Below are positions 1 to 5,687 of a stretch of 8,781 bases of DNA, in pieces. The DNA lies in the NCBI GenBank assembly GCA_929200455.1, contig CAKMZR010000055.1:1-8781 (forward strand). Direction: 5' to 3'. A program made the translations under genes and the position numbers. A model generated the notes under the pieces. That model saw only the letters and a list, made by a program, of their open reading frames with translations, did not search any database and was not told the DNA's origin. The DNA is from an uncultured Alphaproteobacteria bacterium. Its GTDB lineage: Bacteria > Pseudomonadota > Alphaproteobacteria > CAKMZR01. Numbering within the stretch: the stretch's first letter is position 1; each line of letters begins with the position of its first letter.

Positions 1-1926
1 ATGATGTTCTCGGATGATCGGGTATTGGGAGAGGGTTTAGGAGCGCGGCGGGGGTGGTTGAGTCGGGGGTGGTCGGGTAGGGCGTGGATGTGTTGTGTGT
101 GTGTGTTGTGTTTTTTATCTTTTTTTGGTTGGAGCGTTTCTTATGGTCAGATAGTGCCGCAGAGTCCAGAGGAGGATCCGTCAGAGACGAACAGTTTTGA
201 CTATCAAAACCGGGTGATAGATGCGGACAATGCGATCTCGCTTGCACATTCATCATTGGAGCGTCGAGACTATCGGCAAGCGAGCCTTTTGATAGCAGAA
301 GCGATAAAGATATATTCACGACATAACCGGAAGGAGTCAGTGGGTAAGTCATTTATGCTGTTGGGATTTATAAACCGTGAGTTGGGGAACAGTCATGCGG
401 CGGATATTTATTTTCGGAATGCGTTGGTGTCGTACCGAGATGCGGATGATTTTTTTAACAGCGGGAAGGTCGCGGGCATGTTGGGGAACATATACCTGTC
501 GCAGGGTTTGGTGCCGAAGGCGTGCCGTTCTTGGGACGTGGCGTATGAGTTTTTTCGCCAGGTGGGAGATGAATTTTTTGCGCAGAAGTCATTTGATTTG
601 ATTCGTCAGTATGATTGTCCTGATGTGATAAAGCACTTGTCGCCGGAAGAAGCGTTTCCTGAGCCTTCCGTGGAGGTGGGTACGGATGCTTATGTGATAG
701 ACTTGTTGTTGGGTCGTGTGCCTGAGACCTATTCTTTGGATGCGCCTGTATTGGGGGGGGACGGAGAAGAAGGTTCGACGGATTTTGCGTCTATATCGCA
801 GGAAGGTCGTGGTGTTCTTGATGCTCTTCGTGTGGATGCTCTGACGAAGAATGCGGAGGAGTTGTTGTTGCAAGCTGAGGAGGGAGATGTTTCTGAAGAG
901 AAGCGAGAGCTTTTGTTGCGAGAGGCGGAAGATATTTTCACGCGTCTTGAGAATTACGATCGTGTATTAGAGATTCAGCTTCGTTTGGCGCGGAATGCGC
1001 GTAGCAAGAATAAGGTTGTGAAGATGCAGGGGTTTTACAATGCGGCGGTGAACACGGCGAGGATTATGGATGATTTTGAGGAGGTTGTGAGTATAGACTT
1101 GGAGTTTTCTGACGGTTTGAAGGAAGCGGAGGAGTATGATGAGGCGGGTAAGGTGGCGTTGAGGGCGCGTAAGGTTGCGGAACGCTTGGACAACACGCCT
1201 CTTTTGATGAGTGCTCTTGATGGTCTTGCGGAGGTGTATCTTGTTCAGAATCGCAAGGAGGAGGGGTGTGAAGTTTTGACGGAGGTGGTACGGAATGGTG
1301 ACGAGTTGGGAGAAGGGTTTTTGGTGGGAGAGCGTTTATTGGTGATGGCCCGTTACGATTGTGCGTCACCTGGAGGTGTTTTGAATTCGTATGAGGGTTT
1401 ATCGGGAGACGAGAAGAAGATGCTCCGCCAGCATATGATGGAGATAGCGTCGGTTGTGAGGACGCAGCAGGGTTTGGAAGGGGAGACGCGTTATTTTCTT
1501 CGTTTGGCACAATATTTATTGGATCGCCAAGACTATGACTGGGCGGAATCGGCATATTTGGCGGCTGCAGACATGCAGAGCAAGGAGGGGAATTACGATC
1601 AGGTGACGAATATTATGCAGTCTTTATTGGCGTTGGCTCGTCTTACGCAGGATGAGGAGAAGAGGCAATTTTACAGTTTGCGTGTGCGGACATCTCGCTT
1701 GGATGTTCTCCATCGGGATAAGACGCCGATAGAGCTTGGCAATTTGGGCATTGATTCGGCACAAGAGGGAGATGTGGATGCGGCGTGTTATTTTTGGGAT
1801 CGTGCCTTGGAAGGCTTGGAGGTGGGGAAAGATGCGAGTATTATAAGTGTGGTTTCTTCTTTGAACGAGGACTACAAGTGCAAAGAGCGTCTTGAGGGAT
1901 TGGTGGATTCTGATTTTGGCAATTAG
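1..1926 (+). CDS. Exported TPR-repeat protein with three cysteine-paired modules
   Basis: Function not recognised; 641 codons from the first ATG of the window, so the true start could lie further upstream. Residues 30-48 form a hydrophobic segment (MCCVCVLCFLSFFGW...) after an Arg-rich stretch (R16, R17, R22, R27), with a plausible signal-peptidase site after SYG (47-49). Export to the periplasm or membrane anchoring is therefore likely. A TTG at codon 20 would give a shorter n-region. The rest looks alpha-helical with degenerate TPRs: for example L161-G162-Y165-A174-A181 match TPR consensus positions 7, 8, 11, 20 and 27. Three modules (about 78-206, 275-454, 485-627) each end in a TPR followed by a Cys 31 residues after a first Cys: C175/C206, C423/C454, C596/C627. 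These are the only cysteines outside the signal region, which suggests disulfides. A low-complexity acidic/Gly linker (about 248-262), encoded partly by a G8 tract, separates modules 1 and 2. TPR proteins are usually protein-interaction scaffolds; the partner is unknown. Confidence 0.85.
   Translation: MMFSDDRVLGEGLGARRGWLSRGWSGRAWMCCVCVLCFLSFFGWSVSYGQIVPQSPEEDPSETNSFDYQNRVIDADNAISLAHSSLERRDYRQASLLIAEAIKIYSRHNRKESVGKSFMLLGFINRELGNSHAADIYFRNALVSYRDADDFFNSGKVAGMLGNIYLSQGLVPKACRSWDVAYEFFRQVGDEFFAQKSFDLIRQYDCPDVIKHLSPEEAFPEPSVEVGTDAYVIDLLLGRVPETYSLDAPVLGGDGEEGSTDFASISQEGRGVLDALRVDALTKNAEELLLQAEEGDVSEEKRELLLREAEDIFTRLENYDRVLEIQLRLARNARSKNKVVKMQGFYNAAVNTARIMDDFEEVVSIDLEFSDGLKEAEEYDEAGKVALRARKVAERLDNTPLLMSALDGLAEVYLVQNRKEEGCEVLTEVVRNGDELGEGFLVGERLLVMARYDCASPGGVLNSYEGLSGDEKKMLRQHMMEIASVVRTQQGLEGETRYFLRLAQYLLDRQDYDWAESAYLAAADMQSKEGNYDQVTNIMQSLLALARLTQDEEKRQFYSLRVRTSRLDVLHRDKTPIELGNLGIDSAQEGDVDAACYFWDRALEGLEVGKDASIISVVSSLNEDYKCKERLEGLVDSDFGN
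753..760 (+). repeat. G8 homopolymer inside the TPR gene
   Basis: Eight consecutive G residues occur in the codons for L251-G252-G253-D254, in the linker between the first and second cysteine-paired modules. A one-base slip would shift the frame and cut the protein to roughly its first module. Tracts of this length can be phase-variable in some bacteria, but in such a G-rich strand it may be chance or a sequencing-error hotspot. Confidence 0.6.
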
Positions 1927-2038
1927 GTTGTATTTTTTTGGGGTGAGAGGTTTTTTTTGTATTTGTTGGAAATATTTTGTAGTATTGGTGCTTCGGTATT
2001 TTTGTATTTACAGACGATTTTTATAGAGAGAGAGAAGG
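1927..2038. other. T-rich spacer between TPR gene and methyltransferase gene
   Basis: This 112-base spacer is the longest gene-free stretch. It is T-rich, with T7 (1933-1939) and T8 (1951-1958) runs, but no convincing GC-rich stem precedes either run, so no intrinsic terminator is called. The 11-mer TTTTTGTATTT occurs twice (1954-1964 and 1999-2009). TATAGA at 2022-2027 resembles a -10 box but lacks a good -35 and would leave almost no leader. The end is a purine run (GAGAGAGAGAAGG) abutting the ATG at 2039 and probably includes the ribosome binding site. A promoter for the downstream genes may lie here but cannot be placed. Confidence 0.4.
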
Positions 2039-3616
2039 ATGCGAGGGTCATTATTGAAAGAAGACTACAGGTCTGAGGGGTTGAGGTTTGGAGATGGTTT
2101 TGGGACGTACAATCCTTTGAATGCGGTGGAGTCACGTTTTTCCTATGACAATAAGACATCGCCTTTGAGGTTGTCTTTTTCATGTTTGTGTGCGGGTTGT
2201 CGCCCGCCGCGATTTTTTGAGGCGTTTGATTATTTGGAGATAGGGAATGATCAGAGTCTGGGGGTATTGATTCATGCGTCGTGTTATCCGCATGGTCGTT
2301 TTTATTTGATGGATGAGAATCCGATTCATGCGGCGAATGTGCGCGAGGCTGCACGTTTGATGGGATTGACGAATGTGGAAGTGGTGGAGGCGACTTTGGA
2401 GTCGGTTGTGGATCGCGGATTGCCTAAGATGGATTATGTGGTGACTCACGGTATGGTTCCTCGTTTGCAAGAAGAGGATGAGGTTTCTTTTGCGGGGATG
2501 TTGGCACATTTGGTGAAGCCTGGAGGTTTGGTGGTTGCGGGTTACGAGAGCATGCCGTACTGGAGTATTCACCGAGGTATTGTTCATTTGATGCGTTTGG
2601 CCTTTGAGCGTTCTCAGGGTTCTTTGCTTGAGCGTGTGGATTCTGCGTTGAAGTTTCTGGAAGAGGGAGTGGAGAGCAAGATTCCGTTGTTGGTTCACAG
2701 TCAGGTTGAGAATTTTGTGAAGGAATTGAGGGGTTTGGACAGGAAGAATTTGGCGACGAGATTTTTGTTGCCGTCTTATTGGCGACCTCGTTATTTTTCT
2801 GAGGTTTCACAGATTATGTCTGAGGGTAAGATGAGTTATCTGACGTCGGCGGATTTGCAGCGTCATTTGAGTTCACGTGGATTTCCGGATGCTGCACGTG
2901 AGGTTTTGGCGTCTTTTGATGACAGGTTGACGAATGAACTGTTGCAAGACGTATTGTTGAATCAGAATGAGCGTTGGGATATTTACGGGAAGGGTCGTAT
3001 ACAGGCGACGGCAACAGACATGGGTATCTTTTTTGAGCATATGAAGCTTGTGCCATTGAGGGAGAGTGGATCGTATGCACATGAGGTACGTCTTCGTATG
3101 GGCAATTTGGCGGTTCCTGAGGATGCGTATAATGACATGCACAAGTTGTTTGCAGAGGGCAAGACGAATTTTGTGGAATTGTTTCAGGGAACGGAGAGTA
3201 AGAATCACGCGATGTTTTTGAGTCGTGTGGAGGTATCGATTCTGTTGGAGAATGCGGCGGTAGGTTTTGAGGATGTGAGTTCGGTGATGGAGGAGGCGTG
3301 TGGGTGTTATAATGAGGCTTTATTGAAGTGGTCACCGGACACGGATTACTATGTGGCGAGTCCGAAGACGGGTGAGGGTGTGAAGTTGTCTTTATTTGAG
3401 CTTCATAGTTTGCCGTTTGTGGACGAGAGTGACATGGGAGTTTTGGGGGATAAGGTTTTGGGGAGTGTGAGGTCTTTGGGAGGTGATTTTCGTTTGAATG
3501 GAGAGGTTGTGAAGGACGGGAAGGAATTTTACGCGAAGGCGGGTGATATGTTTGAAGGTTTTAGGGGAAATCGGAGGAAGTTTTTGGAGAGGTTGGGGGT
3601 GAAGTTGTGGGGGTGA
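2039..3616 (+). CDS. Class I SAM methyltransferase with methyltransferase regulatory domain (protein-lysine methyltransferase-like)
   Basis: 525 residues. The SAM-binding Rossmann domain spans about 60-190: motif I region YLEIGNDQSLG (65-75), then HGRFYLMDENPIHAANVR (85-102), the acidic end of the second strand plus the family NPxHxAN signature, then MDYVVTHGM (131-139) and LVKPGGLVVAGYESMP (158-173). Residues about 240-275 (FLLPSYWRPRYFSEV followed by YLTSADL) match the 'methyltransferase regulatory domain' pattern, followed by DVLLNQNERWDIYGKG (304-319), equivalent to the family's FR-D-hhhxG segment. The C-terminal part (about 330-525) is less conserved. This architecture occurs in many bacterial proteins of unknown substrate and, from general knowledge, in the Rickettsia enzymes that methylate lysines of OmpB; the substrate here is inferred at most. 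Motif I lacks the usual GCGxG glycines (GNDQS), so SAM binding may be altered. ATG 2039 has AAGG directly against it; TTG 2054, six bases after GAGGG (2043-2047), is an alternative start. The stop lies in a 14-base tandem repeat. Confidence 0.85.
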   Translation: MRGSLLKEDYRSEGLRFGDGFGTYNPLNAVESRFSYDNKTSPLRLSFSCLCAGCRPPRFFEAFDYLEIGNDQSLGVLIHASCYPHGRFYLMDENPIHAANVREAARLMGLTNVEVVEATLESVVDRGLPKMDYVVTHGMVPRLQEEDEVSFAGMLAHLVKPGGLVVAGYESMPYWSIHRGIVHLMRLAFERSQGSLLERVDSALKFLEEGVESKIPLLVHSQVENFVKELRGLDRKNLATRFLLPSYWRPRYFSEVSQIMSEGKMSYLTSADLQRHLSSRGFPDAAREVLASFDDRLTNELLQDVLLNQNERWDIYGKGRIQATATDMGIFFEHMKLVPLRESGSYAHEVRLRMGNLAVPEDAYNDMHKLFAEGKTNFVELFQGTESKNHAMFLSRVEVSILLENAAVGFEDVSSVMEEACGCYNEALLKWSPDTDYYVASPKTGEGVKLSLFELHSLPFVDESDMGVLGDKVLGSVRSLGGDFRLNGEVVKDGKEFYAKAGDMFEGFRGNRRKFLERLGVKLWG

Positions 3617-3636
3617 AGTTGAGGGGGTGAAGTTGG
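3595..3636 (+). repeat. 14-bp tandem repeat, three units, spanning the methyltransferase stop codon
   Basis: The 13-mer GGGGGTGAAGTTG starts at 3595, 3609 and 3623, giving an exact 14-base period with only the 14th base varying (T, A, G). The first unit encodes GVKL at the end of the methyltransferase; the second supplies its TGA stop (3614-3616); the third is in the spacer. A fourth G-run (GGG, 3635-3637) follows, so four G-runs with loops of 9, 9 and 7 bases could form a long-loop G-quadruplex. The rest of the 70-base spacer to pccA (to 3686) shows no clear promoter or terminator. Confidence 0.85.
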
Positions 3637-3686
3637 GTTAATGTTTTTGGGTTTGAGGTTAGGGTGGAAATTGTGTTGGGAAGAGG

Positions 3687-5687
3687 ATGCGGAAGTTACT
3701 GGTAGCGAATAGGGGGGAGATTGCGTGTCGTGTGATGAGGAGTTGTGCTTCACGTGGTATAGGGACTGTGGCGATTTACAGTGCGGTTGATGAGGGTTGT
3801 TTTCACACGCGTTTGGCAGACGAATCGGTATTTTTGGGAGGAGTGGGAGGCGAGGGTTATTTGAGGGGTGATAGTATTTTGGAGATAGCGAAGGCACGGG
3901 GCTGTGATGGGATTCACCCTGGCTATGGATTTTTGTCTGAGAATGAGGAGTTTGCGGATTTGGTGGAGGAAGCGGGACTTGAGTGGGTAGGTCCGCCTTC
4001 GGGAGCGATAAAGTTGATGGGAGACAAGATAGAGTCTCGGAAGTGTGCACTATCGGCAGGCGTTCCTGTGGTTCCTGGTTCTTCAGGGGTGGATGAGGTC
4101 CATGTGAAGGAGGAGGCGGGTAAGATAGGCTATCCTCTTCTTATTAAGGCGTCAGCGGGAGGAGGAGGTCGTGGGATGCGTCTTGTGGAGCGGGAGGAGG
4201 ACGTGGAAGTTTTGTATGGGGAGGCGGTGAGGGAGAGTGAGGGAGCGTTTGGAGATGGCAGTGTTTTTTTGGAGCGTTATATTAGGAGTTCGCGTCACGT
4301 AGAGGTTCAGGTGGTGGGAGACAAGGGAGGGGATGTGATGGCGTGGGGCGTGAGGGAGTGTTCTTTGCAAAGGCGACATCAGAAGGTGATAGAAGAGGCA
4401 CCGAGTTTGGCGGTGCGTGATTCTGTGGTGACGCGGATGAGTGAGAGTGCGGTGATGCTTGCACGGGAGGTGGGATATTTTTCTGCGGGTACGGTTGAGT
4501 TTATTGTGGACGATGCTGGGGAGTATTATTTTTTGGAGATGAACACGCGGCTTCAGGTGGAGCATCCTGTGACGGAGGAGGTGTACGGGGTTGATCTTGT
4601 GGGGCTGATGTTGGATGTGGCGGAGGGGAAGAGGTTGAAGGATATGGGGTACAGTCAAGGGGGCGTGAAGGCGGATGGATGGTGTTTTGAGGCTCGTATA
4701 TGTGCAGAGGATGCGATACGTGGATTTATACCGTCATTTGGGGTATTGGATCGCTGTGTATTTCCTGAGGAGCGTAGGGATGATGAGCTTCGGGTGAGGG
4801 TAGACACGGGGGTGGAAGAGGGAGATTCGATTTCGATGTACTATGACACGATGGTGGCGAAGTTGATTGTGTGGTCTCGCGATCGTGATCGAGCGTTGTC
4901 TGAGTTGAAGAAGGCCTTGGACAGTACGGTTTTGCGAGGTGTGAATGTGAACGTAGGATTTTTGTCGCGTCTTTTGACTTTGGACGCGGTGAGGGAGGGT
5001 AAGATGACTACGGATACGATAGGAGATGTCTTGTCGGGTGATGTGTTGCTTTCTTGTGGAGAGGATTTGCGGGTGGCTTTTTTTGGTGCGACCTTGAAGG
5101 TTTTGGAGGGAAGGGAGCGTCGTATGGGGAGGGATTGTCCTACCCGTTATGGTTTGAGATGGAAGATTGGTGGTGAGGACTTGGGAGGAGATACGGGGAT
5201 TTCTGTGGAAGATGTTGACGGGGAATTGAAGAGGATGATGTGGGGAGGGATAGGGGGTGAGTACGCATATGGTTGCGAGGTGGGGGGGAGATGGGATCTT
5301 GGCGAGGTACTTTTGAGGGTTGATGTGGAGGGTAAGGAGTGGGTTTTTCGTGTGAGTGAGGAGGGTGAGTACTGGAAGCTTGAGCATTGTGGTTGGGAGA
5401 TGGAGTTTGTGCTTATCCCTGAGCGTGCGTGCGGGGTTTTGAAGTATATGATAGAGAGGGAAGAGGAGGAGGAGGAATGTTTTGTGATTTCGCCTATTCC
5501 TGGAGTGGTGAAGAAGGTGATGGTGCGTGAGGGAGAAGAGGTGGAGGAGGGTATGGTTGTGTGTGTGGTGGAGGCGATGAAGATGGAGAATAGTCTTCGT
5601 ACGGAAAAGCGTGGACGTGTGAAGGAGGTGTATGTTCATGAGGGAGAGACAATTGGTCGTGATCACAAGCTGGTGTGGGTGGAGTGA
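3687..5687 (+). CDS. pccA: Acyl-CoA carboxylase alpha subunit (biotin carboxylase + biotin carrier), probably propionyl-CoA carboxylase
   Basis: 666 residues, the usual length of a PccA. It carries out ATP- and bicarbonate-dependent carboxylation of its own biotin, which a beta subunit (PccB, not in this window) then transfers to an acyl-CoA, probably propionyl-CoA to methylmalonyl-CoA, in the cytoplasm. The biotin carboxylase N-domain starts at residue 3 (KLLVANRGEIACRV), with HPGYGFLSENEEFA (77-90); the ATP-grasp has the Gly-rich loop KASAGGGGRGM (154-164), H204/E206, QRRHQK (228-233) and the catalytic block EMNTRLQVEHP (284-294); R337 in FEARICAED corresponds to the conserved active-site Arg. 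Residues about 460-590 fit the poorly conserved BT-type linker domain of acyl-CoA carboxylases. The biotinyl domain (about 600-665) has SPIPG (602-606) and EAMKM (629-633), with K632 the biotinylated lysine. An acidic run (EREEEEEE, 590-597) precedes it. ATG 3687 is the only possible start: an in-frame TAG lies at 3660-3662. Methylcrotonyl- or geranyl-CoA carboxylase cannot be excluded. It overlaps the next gene by a few bases. Confidence 0.93.
   Translation: MRKLLVANRGEIACRVMRSCASRGIGTVAIYSAVDEGCFHTRLADESVFLGGVGGEGYLRGDSILEIAKARGCDGIHPGYGFLSENEEFADLVEEAGLEWVGPPSGAIKLMGDKIESRKCALSAGVPVVPGSSGVDEVHVKEEAGKIGYPLLIKASAGGGGRGMRLVEREEDVEVLYGEAVRESEGAFGDGSVFLERYIRSSRHVEVQVVGDKGGDVMAWGVRECSLQRRHQKVIEEAPSLAVRDSVVTRMSESAVMLAREVGYFSAGTVEFIVDDAGEYYFLEMNTRLQVEHPVTEEVYGVDLVGLMLDVAEGKRLKDMGYSQGGVKADGWCFEARICAEDAIRGFIPSFGVLDRCVFPEERRDDELRVRVDTGVEEGDSISMYYDTMVAKLIVWSRDRDRALSELKKALDSTVLRGVNVNVGFLSRLLTLDAVREGKMTTDTIGDVLSGDVLLSCGEDLRVAFFGATLKVLEGRERRMGRDCPTRYGLRWKIGGEDLGGDTGISVEDVDGELKRMMWGGIGGEYAYGCEVGGRWDLGEVLLRVDVEGKEWVFRVSEEGEYWKLEHCGWEMEFVLIPERACGVLKYMIEREEEEEECFVISPIPGVVKKVMVREGEEVEEGMVVCVVEAMKMENSLRTEKRGRVKEVYVHEGETIGRDHKLVWVE

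Noticed and set aside
88..112. Lipoprotein signal in the TPR protein
   Set aside because: None of the cysteines in CCVCVLC is preceded by an L-[AS]-[GA]-like lipobox, and they sit inside the hydrophobic core instead of at its end.
1984..2003. Possible UUCG-loop hairpin followed by T-run, as a terminator after the TPR gene
   Set aside because: The stem would be five pairs of which three are G-U, too weak to call a terminator.
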